From Lunularia cruciata (lineage: Eukaryota > Streptophyta > Marchantiopsida > Lunulariales > Lunulariaceae): a stretch of DNA of 64,000 nucleotides. The stretch's first letter is position 1. Every line of letters starts with the position of its first letter. Shown in pieces: positions 49,571 through 61,323 of this stretch. The DNA lies in NCBI GenBank assembly GCA_948567375.1, contig OX419759.1:11500744-11564743 (forward strand), read 5' to 3'. The notes beneath the pieces were generated by a model. The model was not told the DNA's origin and did no database searches. It saw nothing but the letters and a program-made list of their open reading frames with translations. Both the position numbers and the translations under genes were made by a program.

Positions 49571-52500
49571 TTATGTTTTATGTTTAATTATATAGACAAA
49601 ATCTTTGATTGTGTGTACGAGTGGGGCGGTTATTTTACAGTAAATAAGTATACTTTTGCATATTTGTAAAAAGTAACTGACCAGCCAGACATGTGAATGC
49701 ATATTTAGCTAGGACGGTGACTTAGTTAAATTGATTACGTGAATGAGTCTTTGGCTTGCTCTGTCACTTAGTTAAAATAACTGATCCATGATTCATGATC
49801 CAGATCCATGGTTGGATCTGTTCTGTGACTAAGCTATTTTTTTCATATCAGCAAATTTTGAGTTATTTATTATTATATAATTCTACCCTATTTGAATATG
49901 TTCGGAATATCTTTGCCGTTTTATTGGTGTTGTGAACATGCCAAGATGAAGAACGGAGGTATTACTATTGAACGGTCCATGTAGAACTCTAATCTGAATC
50001 ATGGTGAAGAGCATGGGGCAAATCCAAGAACTGCCTAATATATGGACCTAAAGTCTACTACCTTTTGTTTTAGGTGAAATTTAATTGAGAGCCCTTTCCT
50101 TAGATTAAATCGCTTTTCCAACCTTGTCAACAAGCGGAATATTAATTCTTGATTTGTCTCTTTGAATTTTTACTCTTGAGGTCACCTCTAACATCAATAA
50201 TTAAAAATCTCCTCCAAAGTTGCTTTTTCTTAAAATTCACATTCTCTCTTTCATAATTGCTCAGTCTTCACATTCGAAATAAGGTCTTAAAAAATTAGTC
50301 TACCTCAAGATAAACAATAGAACCATAATAATACTAAACATTAGAATTAATAGTGTAATTGCGACGAAGCATGATGTGGCAACAAGCAAAATATTGGATA
50401 CCGAAGTACCGAATTGTAGACAAGATGATTTGGCTAGAGTTAAATAGCTTAGACAATATGCTAACCAGAAACTGTTAAGCATAACCAAATAAGTTATGAG
50501 ATTTGGAAAGGTTATAAGAGGTACCAGCCGTTAGGCAAGAAACTTTTAAGTAGGAAGGAAAAGACTTAGATGTAATCCAATATATTGATCAATTGTACTC
50601 TACCTTCAAAAATATTGTCAAGTTATCAAACCATTCCAATGAAATATCCAAAAAATCAAACATTAGATCTGAAGTGCTTAGTTCCTAGCTAGAACCACCG
50701 GCCATATTATTTCATGTTTAAATCGGAGTCTATAGCATTTTATTTTACGGTTAAGTCAGACTACGGCTAAAGGAAGGGCACATGCTTATTAGTTCTTTGA
50801 ACTCTCTTTAAATGAATTCTTTAAACGAATTAGAAGAGTGGGAGATGCAAACCTTACTCTCAAACTTTTCTTGAGTTTTTAAATTTTGCATGAGAATTCA
50901 ACTCGAGAGTCTATGTGTGCAGATACGACTTAGGAAAAGCTAAACTAGATCGAGAAGCATGATTTAATAGTTCAACTTGAGAAAACTATTTCAATAGAAG
51001 GAGGGTGAGAGATGGTGCAAAATGTGGTTCCCGATATGTTATTGTGATGTCCATCAAGTTTTCTTACAAGTAAAGGGCGACCGCGTAGGAACAGGAAGGA
51101 TGGGAAGATCCCATCAAGCGTACAAGGTGAGACAAAATACGTAAAATGGACTTAAAATAAGATGAACTTAAAATAAGACGGACTTAAAATTTACGCTTTA
51201 CCCTCTTGTGAAAATATTGAGCTAGTGAAAATTCATTTCCAAAACTTTCTTTCTTGACATAACAAGAAAGAATCTTTTATCTTTCAAACTCTTCTTTAAC
51301 TATGTGAAAGAGAAAAAGAAAGAGAAAAAGAAAGAGAAACACTCTCCTGGTTCACAAGAATTATTCCACTTATGGTATTTATTTCAAAAGTATATGATAT
51401 TATTGTAATATAAATTATTAATAATTTCCAATGATAAGGAAGTTTTATGACATAATATCTAAAAGGTACATATGAAATTTCTTAAGGACCAAGTAAAGTA
51501 ATGAGATACTCAAGAGATTTAAGTTCCAAGGTGTCGAGTAACTTCACTAGTTATAGAGTAATTCAACTAAGAAGTTAACTTGGTTGGAAATTTGTTTGCT
51601 AACTTTTCAATGAAGTAAAGTAATGTCGTTAGTTACATTAATTATCTCAAGGTGAAATTTGGCTTGTTAATATTTATAAATATGTTATATATAATAATCT
51701 AAGTGGACAAGATAGAAGAATCGCCTAAAAAAGACTTTCACTAATAGAACATAGATAAAAAACACATCAAAATTTTCAAAACCAATTTTAGAAACCTAAA
51801 CAAAAGAATCAGATTTCAAAAAATAGAATTCAATTTAGCTTAAGAGAAAAGCATTGCCTTCTCTCCTCTTAGTTTGTATCATTGTGATCTTTCAAACAGT
51901 ATCACTTTCATACTATTTTGAACTTTCTACATAAAGATTCTCAACAAACTCTTTTTGGTTAAACTTGTTTGACCAACCAAATGGGACCAAAGTTGACATG
52001 TGAACAATCTATATATTTAATCCAAGTGTATAACGCCCTTGAAGATGATTTTCTCCACTATATAAAGTGATCCTTTGGTGCATCAAACTCTTGAGGAAAT
52101 TTCAATCTCATGTTCTTCCACCTTAAGATTGTGACTATAAGCTTATTCACATATCAAGTATGAACAACATAGCTTTTAGATATCCCTAACATATAGAGTA
52201 ATTTTTATTCAGTTCTTAACCTATCTCTTTTGTTTTATTCTCCTTACTTAATCTCTTGAATTTTGATCCTATGCATTTGCAATTAGTCCATGAATAAATA
52301 AATTAGGGAAATGAAATAGATGGATTTTATAGTTATCCTAAATAAATAATTTTTAAATCATTGGAGTTGTTGCTTCATGTCATGCCTAAGCACTAATTTA
52401 TTTATTTTTTCCAATTTATGGTGTATCATTTTGGTTAGACTATCTTGAATATCATCCTTTGTTTAGATTTGTTTAGTGCTTAAAATTGTCACTTGTGGTC

Positions 52501-53813
52501 AAAATAGATATGTATTATTTATACTTAATATTTAGAAATTTGCTCTAGATTTTGAATTGGAACATAAGTTGAGCAAGAGAACAACCATACTATTCACACA
52601 ATGCAACAATAGATTCAACATTTGAATTTAGTGTTTTGAAGCATATGGTGACCATAACCAATAGTTTGGAGTTGGATATGGTCTATACTTTCTTTGTCAG
52701 AAACCTCTTTTAATTGGAAGACAATTGTAAGAGTAGTAGAAAGTTTGTTGTGAGATGGTGATAGATATCATTTAACAACATACCGATGCATATGACAAGT
52801 TCCTATTCTTAGCAAGTCAATATGAAGGTATGAATTACATAAGAAGACAAGATCAATCAAGAAACAGATCAGTTTGATAAGATCACCGATCAATAACTTT
52901 TTTGGATCATAATAAAGAATAAAGAGATGAGGAACTCAAGATGTAAAAGTCTATAACATCTTCATATATTATCTAAAATCAACCTTGTTGGATGTTGGTG
53001 AATTATTGTAGTTTAAGAAATTGCATGTCAATCTAATTTGTAGAGGAAAGTAGTGCTTTTTTATAATAAGGAAAGAAAAATCTTATGATTGTGAAAATAA
53101 GAGCTTGACTTTTGAATCTTCATTTGATACTTTTCAAGGTTGAAAAGAGTGTATGGAGTAAGTAAAATTAGCATCACCTTTGAATTATCATATTCATTAA
53201 TTATTATCTTGGATTTATGATCAAGTTGAGTAAAAAATTTAATAAATTGATAAATCCAGGTGACTCTACATGGAAAAGTCCTACATATTTTTATGCTTTG
53301 CACATTTAGAGAATATAACAATTGATAAAACATTTGATGCAGAAGATATGTTCTAATATGTTTGTCATTAAGTAATTTTTGTAAGCTATAGAGTAGGAGT
53401 TATCAGTGTATAAACAACTCTTATACTATATCAAACCAATGATTATAATTGATTGATTAAGCATCAAAATCAAAGATATCACATTCAAAGGTTGTGGATA
53501 TAGATTTTCAGTAAATTTATAAATTTTTTTTTGTTGCTCTATCAAAGAGCTTACTTTCTTGCCGAAGAATTCCATTCCTAATTTTTTTCTCTGTAACAAT
53601 ATACTTATTAATAGATATATGTATTGCTTGTTTCAAAAGATCAAAAGAATTACGAAAGATCTTGATGGAGCCTTTAGAGAATGATCTTGAAAAACCTAGT
53701 AACTTGCTGTGGAGAGTATTTGTATATGATATTCCAAAAAATATTATTATTTTGTTTCTACAAGATATTATGAAGTGATAAAATAAATAATAAAAAATAT
53801 TTTTCCTAAATAG
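49571..53813. other. AT-rich DNA with possible old retroelement traces
   Basis: There is no intact frame. Near 50580-50650 a plus-strand frame reads YIDQLYSTFKNIVKLSNHSN, which could be a gag trace, but nothing around it confirms this. A purine repeat lies at 51306-51338. Otherwise I see nothing I can name. Confidence 0.35.
51306..51338. repeat. Purine (gaaagagaaaaa)n repeat
   Basis: A 12-base unit is repeated about 2.7 times without interruption. Confidence 0.85.
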
Positions 53814-54205
53814 ATGATTTTTTGAGTCAATTAAGTAGAGCCAAATTATTCACTAAGTTTGATCTTCATAGTTGTTATTAACAAAGTATGCTTTCTAAGG
53901 TTTTATTTTGTATATTTGGACAATTTGAATTGAATTTGGAATATATTTATGCAACCAATACCATTCATTATTTATGGATTACTTTTGGTACTTAGCAGAT
54001 TATTTGATAAATAAACCTGTATTATTTGTAAGTTTTATCTTCATATACTTCAAGAAAAAAAAGAGCATTGAGCTTATGTTAGTGAAATCTTCCAACCTTT
54101 CCAAAAGGATAAGTTACTTTTTAAGATATTGAAACACAAGATCTAGAATAAATTACCTTCCTAAGGTTTCAAATTAGAGCATTTAAATGGAGGAGAAAAT
54201 GAGTC
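53814..54205 (+). pseudogene. Third gypsy reverse transcriptase relic
   Basis: The plus strand reads LSRAKLFTKFDLHSCY, the LFSKLDLRSGYHQ block, followed over shifted frames by a weak FGLTNAPTTFM-like stretch. Next comes F-x-x-FIFIYFKKKKEH, equivalent to FLDDILIYSKT-x-EEH, and an FQPFQKDKLLFKI-like phrase. The aspartates of the catalytic motif are lost. No LTRs could be assigned, and it differs from A and B, so it may be a separate insertion. Confidence 0.65.
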
Positions 54206-54689
54206 ATAATGGAATAGATAATTCTAAGGGATATTAATGATGCCCAAGGTCTCATAATTTGTGAGCTCTTTTGGACAATTCATATGTTATTAAAGGACAC
54301 CGTATTATAATTTCTTGAGCAAGAATGTTTAATTCAAATGAAATGACAAAGAGTTGGTTGTTGTTTAATAACTTAAATAATGTTTGATAACTTAAACATT
54401 TTATGCCAATTTGCACCAGAGTACAACCATCCCAAATTGCTTTGTTTAACTACTTCTTATGCTCCTAACTTATTATTAGAGTAATAATAGAAAGTGAGTT
54501 TAGAGATAGTTTGCATTCAAGTGACTTTACTTAAGTAGATTAAATTACTTCATGAACAAATATTAGTGATTTATGCGACCAAAATAAGATAATCTTTCGT
54601 ATTAGCAAATAATCATACATATAAACTATAAAATATTATAATAAAATATTTACTTGAAGAATATAAAAGCTAATATAATTTTGGGGAAG

Positions 54690-54760
<71 letters not shown>

Positions 54761-56879
54761 GGGTATACAAACATGGAAAATTAAACATTGTTTTAGAGTG
54801 CAATTTTACATTATATCAAATGCATTCTCTTCTTATTTAAATTACAAGCCACTTTCATAATACACAATCTTATTCAACATCATATTATTCAAATTAGAGG
54901 AGGAAAACTGACAATTTGGATTTGTTTTATGAATCGAGAATCTTAAGAAGTAGTAAAATTTCAATTTGGTAAATAAAAGACCCGTAAGTTGAGATTGATT
55001 TTTTCCACAATAGTAGTAAAATACAGTAATTTAAAAAAGAAATATAAAAATTCCATTATATTTATTTAGATTTTATATTTATAAAATAACGTTTTATAAA
55101 TCTATGCACTTTATAAAATATCTTACGATATCAATTAAAATCTTTATGTTTTAGTGATGAGCTATTGGACAGATAATGGTTATTAGGAGGTTTAAATAAA
55201 GTGGTTGAAAATTTTCAAATATTATGTCGATGGATTGTATAGATCAGACTTGTGTGAAATAATATAAATAAAATAATTCCACCTTATTAGTATAAAAATG
55301 ATAAGAAATAAACCTACATCTAGCTTTAAGAGAAATATAACTTAAGTAAGGTTAAAATAGTTTTAGATTTTCTTTATATGAGTATATTAACTTTAGCTAG
55401 CATTACCTAATCTAAACACATTAAATTCACAATATATTTATGGACTTTGAAAGATAATCATGTGACAAAATTCTTTAGTTAGTCAAATAAGGTAAAATAT
55501 TTAGAGCTAAAATAATAGATGGAACTCTTTATCCAACAATATATTTTGATAAATCCCGGTAATACCTTCCTACTTTTCTCAAGAACAAAAACAAAATATC
55601 TATGAACTCACAAACAACTCACCAAATAGATATAATCAAAGAGAATAACTAATATTAACTAAGAAGATAATAACTAAATTATAGCAAATGAAAACTATAA
55701 ATTCTCCGTAGAAGTGCTAGATATAGATGATTGCATCTTTTAAAGATTTTTTGATAATACTTGCTTATATTTTGATAATAATACCTAATCTATTTTAGAT
55801 TATTATGGGATTGATATATTAAGGTAGTATAAAATTTGCTACAAAATTTAAATTAGAGGATTTTTACAATACTTATATCAATAGAAAGGATATAATTTCA
55901 TATAAGGGTTGATAATAGTTTAGTTTTTGCGTGGATATTCATAAGTTCTATATCAACTACATAAAAATTGCAATTATAGAATATGTAAACATGCTATATA
56001 CAATAAGTATATAGATGTTTACATAGAAGTAGTAGAGATCACAATAACTATATACATAATTTAAGTATATTATTATTAGTATTTAAATTATTTTGGAAAA
56101 CTTACTTGATATAATATTAAATCATCAATCAATTCAAACTATCTTTAGTGATTAATGTATAAATTTGAATTTGTAGATCAAGTCATAAAATTAGACTTTA
56201 CATTTGCAAGTTGCTAGTTAGATCTAGACTAGTTAGTTTTCTTATTTTATCCACTTTGTAAAATCAAATGGCAAATTTATGAATTATTTTGAATTCACAT
56301 TTTGGGAGATAGTCTTTTACCTCTCAACCCCTCTAGTCTATAAATTTCATTAAATTGAACTGCACTTAATGTATTATAAAAAATAGCAAACACCTTTACA
56401 ATACTTTCTTATCTAAGTATTATGATCAGATTATCCAAGATCTTTATTCTCTTACTCTGCTAATGATGTTACTATCAATAAATTTATTTTCCTTTATATT
56501 ATATTTATTAAAAATAATAATTGATAATTTTATTTATTAATAAATATATTAAATTCATTAGTAAAAGAAGACTGGAAAAAGGCTACCACATAGAACACAA
56601 GAAGGATGGGAAGCAAGCTATACAAAGGAGAGACCAATAGGTAAAATGGGGCTAGGCACCAATAGTATCTATATGAGAAATCTACCCTACCGCACCTAAG
56701 ATATATGAGCTCTACAAGTTGTAAGGTCTACAAACTACCGAAGCATCCAAAGAAGCATCACTTAGTGTGATGGTTGTCTTGTCGAGAGCATTGGATTTCA
56801 CCTCCCGATGCTCTCTATAGAGCAATGGACATATGCTGTCTAAAATATACTACAAAGTATGAGAGTGAGAGTGGTACCC
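54206..56879. other. Very AT-rich DNA, no gene seen
   Basis: Apart from the (TA)30 tract there is no recognisable feature. Frames are short and stop-rich on both strands. Confidence 0.4.
54696..54755. repeat. (TA)30 microsatellite
   Basis: Thirty uninterrupted TA units. Length is likely variable between individuals and assemblies. Confidence 0.95.
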
Positions 56880-57309
56880 CGGCTTCTAATATGATAAACT
56901 CTCGTGCACTTCATGACAATTGTGTCAAATTCAATATACGTTGCTCCATATAACTCCAAGGCTAGAGGTACAAAGAGGTGACCTTGCTGCATACCTCCAT
57001 ACTTGGATACTTTGCTGCTCTGCTTGTCGCCCATCGAGTAAGAATATTAATCACTCCCTCCATTACTACATCATGCTTAAGGTCTGTAACCACAACATCT
57101 GGAATTGTCACCTGATCAAGTAAAAGTATGCTTTGACACATGTCATCTGCAAAGCAGAAGAACTTGCACTCCGAGCAAGATATACACTCTCTTCGTGCCA
57201 TAGCAAACAATGTATCCCTAATGGCATTATGGGTAGGACAAAGAAGATATTCCATGATAATATAGATATATCCTCTCTTATTTTGTAATGCGATATACAT
57301 CATCTGCAC
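56880..57309 (-). pseudogene. Non-LTR retrotransposon C-terminal (RLE-like) relic
   Basis: A 115-codon minus-strand frame (57309-56962) reads CPTHNAIRDTLFAMAR, then LLLDQVTIPDVVVTDL and RAAKYPSM. An overlapping frame (56840-57034) continues with GHLFVPLALELYGATYIEFD. The order H-N-x-x-RD-x-L-F, D-x-VVV-x-D, A-x-K and F-VPL-x-x-E-x-x-G resembles the C-terminal, restriction-like-endonuclease type domain that follows reverse transcriptase in some non-LTR elements of algae and bryophytes. That assignment rests on remembered motif patterns, not a search. A frameshift splits it, and no reverse transcriptase remnant could be found beside it. Catalytic residues cannot be assigned safely. Confidence 0.4.
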
Positions 57310-57623
57310 TGCATGCAGATGATAAATTACTAATATACCAAAATCAAACTTTTACACAAAATTTCATCATCTAAATGTATGACTACAACATATGGTATTA
57401 AATACAACTATTGATAAACCCCTTTTTGAATCAACTCACTTAAGAGAATATCCAAGGGATTCTATAGAGATGCAATTAAAGTGTGTGTCGTTCAAGTGTA
57501 ATTGATGGAGTAATCACAAAGTAAATTAAAAGAAACCATCCACCAATGGTTTTAAGAGACCTCTAATATCACAAATTTTGGTATGTGAGTTCTTCCTGCC
57601 TTTAGATCGCGGGAACGTCCAGC

Positions 57624-57902
57624 ATGTCCCGGTTAGTTTCCTTGAAGAAGTACCTTGAGATACCGGGAGGGCCGGTGTCATTAGAGCCTTATTTGGTTTG
57701 GTCCTCGAGGAAGCAAACGTCTAGGTCAAGAATCTCACCCCATACAGTACCAGCTTTCGAAGCCCGTCTGGCCTCAAAGACGTCGAAAGGAAGGGGAGGA
57801 AGAGGGGATTGGAGACTCACTCCGATCACTTGCCCCATTCTATCATCCACTCTGCCGACTGGGACGGAGGAAAATCTTGCAGTAGACTGTTTGGAACTTT
57901 GA
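57624..57902 (+). CDS. Possible upstream ORF before RPT2
   Basis: A 92-codon frame with a true ATG ends 88 bases before the RPT2 start, in the same less AT-rich leader region. The product is Arg/Ser/Pro-rich and matches no family I know. It matters only if the RPT2 transcript starts upstream of it, in which case it could reduce RPT2 translation. It may equally be chance coding in promoter DNA. Confidence 0.2.
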   Translation: MSRLVSLKKYLEIPGGPVSLEPYLVWSSRKQTSRSRISPHTVPAFEARLASKTSKGRGGRGDWRLTPITCPILSSTLPTGTEENLAVDCLEL

Positions 57903-57990
57903 TGAGGAAAGCGCTTGGAAGGATTGTTCTATTTAGTGCAGAGGTCGCAAACTTGTAGGAGCGAGGAATTGAAGTTACAGAAGGAAAGAC

Positions 57991-60900
57991 ATGGGGCAGG
58001 GACAGTCAGGAGGATTGCCGAGGCCCGGGCCTCCAGGGGACAAGAAGGCAGAGGAGAAGAAGGAGAAAAAGTATGAGCCTGCGGCACCTCCGACTAGGGT
58101 CGGTAGGAAGCAGAGAAAGCAGAAAGGACCCGAGGCAGCAGCGCGATTACCTGTAGTAACTCCGGCAACAAAGTGTAAACTACGGTTGCTGAAGCTCGAG
58201 CGTGTAAAGGATTATTTGTTGATGGAAGAGGAATTCGTGACAAACCAGGAGCGTTTGAAGCCTCAGGAAGATAAGAATGAGGAAGATCGGTCTAAAGTGG
58301 ACGATCTGCGAGGGTCTCCCATGAGTGTCGGAACTCTGGAAGAGATAATTGATGAAAATCATGCTATTGTTTCGTCGTCCGTGGGCCCCGAATATTATGT
58401 TAACATTCTCTCTTTCGTCGACAAGGATCAGTTGGAGCCTGGCTGTGCGATCCTCATGCATAACAAGGTGAGGACGGCTATCCTTCTTAGGTCTCTGTAT
58501 GAGAAATAACTTGATGGTTAGGGTTTTTCGCATGCAGTGTATAAACGTTAGGCGGGGAGAAATGCACACTGGAGGGCCATGCCAAAAACCCAATTCCTAC
58601 TCAATCGAAGTGATGAAAGAGGGATTGCTGTTGACCGCAAGAGTATTTTAATTTCAGCGACGTTCGTTGTGATCTTGCTCCCTTCAGTTTTATCAACTTA
58701 CCCGGGGTGATCGTAATCAATTAACCATCTGGATTACTTCACTTGAACGAGGAGAACTGCCTTGCACTGTAACAGGAGCCTGGCTGAAGACTGTTTTTAA
58801 GGAGAAGTAATCAAAATGCATTTTTACAGGTCATTCTTAGCCAGGATCACATGAGCTATGCAGACCATTGATTTGTCCCTCTTTAAACTTCAGTGACCAT
58901 TCAAGAAATTATTGCGTTTTAGCCAGCATCCTATCTTATTAAGTCATAAATAGCAGGATTAAAGTAAAAGGGAGCTGAATGTGGATATAGACCACTTCGA
59001 ATGCAATTATTCTAAGCGGAATTGGACCTCAAACCTTCACCATTGCACATGATGGAGCCCTTGGCAGTTATTCTGGACAAAGGAGCTTCATCCTCGCATT
59101 ATGACAGTAGTCTGTCAACTTGTTTGCCACGCCCTGCAGTTTGAGCCGTGCGGTTGGGCATGCATTTGGATTAGAAGGCTCGTGTCTCTACGGCAAGCAT
59201 ACCTGCAATTCTCTTGTCAGTGGTGAGCACGGGGTTCCAGGTGGTCTAGGGCACTTGGTATAGTAAAAAATCGGTGCGAGGATATAACAGAGGGTCTGTT
59301 GGACATTCAACTGGATTACACACAGGATAGTGCAATTTATTGTGCATGTCGAAAATTTAGGGTTACCACACTCATGGATATCTCTTTTGAACTGTTCAGA
59401 GTTTGTGGTAGTCTTCTTGTACTGATAATAGCTGTATGGGAATATGCAGGTGTTGTCTGTTGTTGGACTTCTCCAGGACGAAGTCGATCCTATGGTGTCA
59501 GTGATGAAGGTAGAGAAAGCACCTCTTGAATCTTATGCAGATATTGGAGGGTTAGATCCACAAATCCAGGAAATTAAGGAGGCTGTGGAGCTTCCACTAA
59601 CGCATCCTGAGCTGTACGAAGACATCGGAATCAAGCCGCCAAAGGGAGTGATCTTATATGGTGAACCCGGTACTGGGAAAACTCTGTTGGCTAAGGTATG
59701 CCCCGGTCAATTTTGATAATCCCTAGCTGCCTGCTTCTTTGTATATGCGGCTCTAACCCGTTGTCTCTGTGATGTTGAGATTCTTATTATTGGTTTGCTG
59801 TCTTTCTCCGCAGGCTGTTGCCAACTCCACCTCCGCAACGTTTTTACGTGTTGTTGGAAGTGAACTTATACAGAAGTATTTGGGAGATGGTCCTAAACTT
59901 GTTAGAGAGTTGTTCAGAGTTGCTGACGAACTGTCGCCATCGATCGTCTTTATTGACGAGATTGACGCCGTTGGTACAAAGAGGTAAAAGAGAGTACTAT
60001 AAATTTGTTTATTCGTATGTAATTAATCTCTTTTCAACTTAGGCTCTAATTGCAGATGTGAGTGTTACATTCGTGGTATGAAGATTGATGGTTGGCGGGT
60101 GTTAATTTCCTTGACAAAGGATTCCTTTCTTGACTGAGCTTGCCTTTTTTACCCCTAAGCATGACATTAAGTCTGCACCAAAGCACCTCTTTACTGTCAC
60201 GGGAACAGCTCTCATGTCCCAGAATTTTTTTCTTTCTCGGGTGTTGCCACTGTACAGATAAGGAGTGGCATGGTTATATAAGCTGAGGTGTGGTGCAAAC
60301 TAATATAGCCTGGGACAAAACATAAATCACTAACCATGTGCTTCTAGAGCGAATTGTGATCTCTATAGGGAACAGGCCTTTTTCCTTCGGAATTGGATAC
60401 GCACCTTTCATCTTGAACGCGTTCATTTTTAACCTGTACAGATTAGAATGATGGGTCTTATAGTGGGACGATTCATAGGACCAGCAGAATTTAAGGAGTT
60501 GGGTCATTCAACCTATTGTGTGTTTGTTCTCCACAGATACGATGCTCACTCAGGTGGTGAACGTGAGATTCAAAGAACTATGCTTGAACTGCTAAATCAG
60601 CTTGATGGATTTGATGCCCGGGGTGACGTGAAAGTAATTCTAGCCACCAATCGCATTGAGAGTTTAGACCCCGCTCTTTTGCGACCCGGTCGAATTGATC
60701 GAAAAATTGAATTTCCTCTACCTGACATCAAGACAAGACGAAGGATCTTTCAGGTATACGTTGGGTCTGTTTTATTTCTTCACATCTGTCTTTATTTCTT
60801 ATCTCCGTGTCAGGTTGTGCGAACCCAATATGAATTATGGCTTTTGATCGAGCGTGCTCAGTCGGCCTTTGTAGTAGTCAATGCTCACCTTATGTGTTCG

Positions 60901-61323
60901 CCTTTTTATTGCAGATTCACACCTCCAGGATGACGTTGTCTGACGACGTCAATCTAGAAGAATTTGTTATGACCAAGGACGAGTTTTCTGGAGCAGATAT
61001 CAAAGCCATATGCACTGAAGCCGGTTTGTTGGCATTGAGGGAGCGCCGCATGAAGGTATGTTCAACTTGCAGATAGCTCTGGTTCATCTTGTTCTGTACC
61101 ATGCCTGAGAAGCCGAAGGTTGGTATCCCGTTCATAGCTTTCATAATTGCAAGAAGCCACTGTCGCACAATGTGTGTGTCCCCCCATTAAGTTGATTTTG
61201 GAGTCCTGGCTGCTACTGACGAATTTTTCTTCCTTACAGGTGACTCAACCCGATTTCAAGAAGGCAAAGGAGAAAGTTATGTATAAGAAGAAGGAAGGTG
61301 TACCGGAGGGCCTGTATATGTAG
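57991..61323 (+). CDS. RPT2: 26S proteasome ATPase Rpt2 (regulatory subunit 4)
   Basis: Six exons, 57991-58467, 59450-59695, 59814-59983, 60537-60753, 60915-61055 and 61240-61323, join in phase to 444 residues, one more than Arabidopsis RPT2a as I remember it. Order: MGQG start (Gly2, an N-myristoylation site known for Rpt2), basic [20 protein letters not shown], coiled coil, OB fold, AAA+ domain. Walker A GEPGTGKT is at about 230-237, Walker B IVFIDEID at about 285-292, the arginine-finger region [12 protein letters not shown] is in exon 4, and the C-terminal LYM is an HbYX motif that docks in the 20S pocket and opens the gate. It unfolds substrates as one of six Rpt ATPases of the 19S base. 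All key residues are present and no frame break is seen, so the gene looks functional. Confidence 0.98.

Noticed and set aside
50560-50700. Possible gag trace (YIDQLYSTFKNIVKLSNHSN)
   Set aside because: A single short open stretch without zinc knuckle, LTR or pol nearby. Not enough to call an element.
54654-54860. 68-codon frame with alternating Tyr and Ile
   Set aside because: It is simply the (TA)30 microsatellite read as codons.
58180-58593. 137-codon minus-strand frame
   Set aside because: It is antisense to exon 1 of RPT2, whose plus-strand reading is unambiguous.
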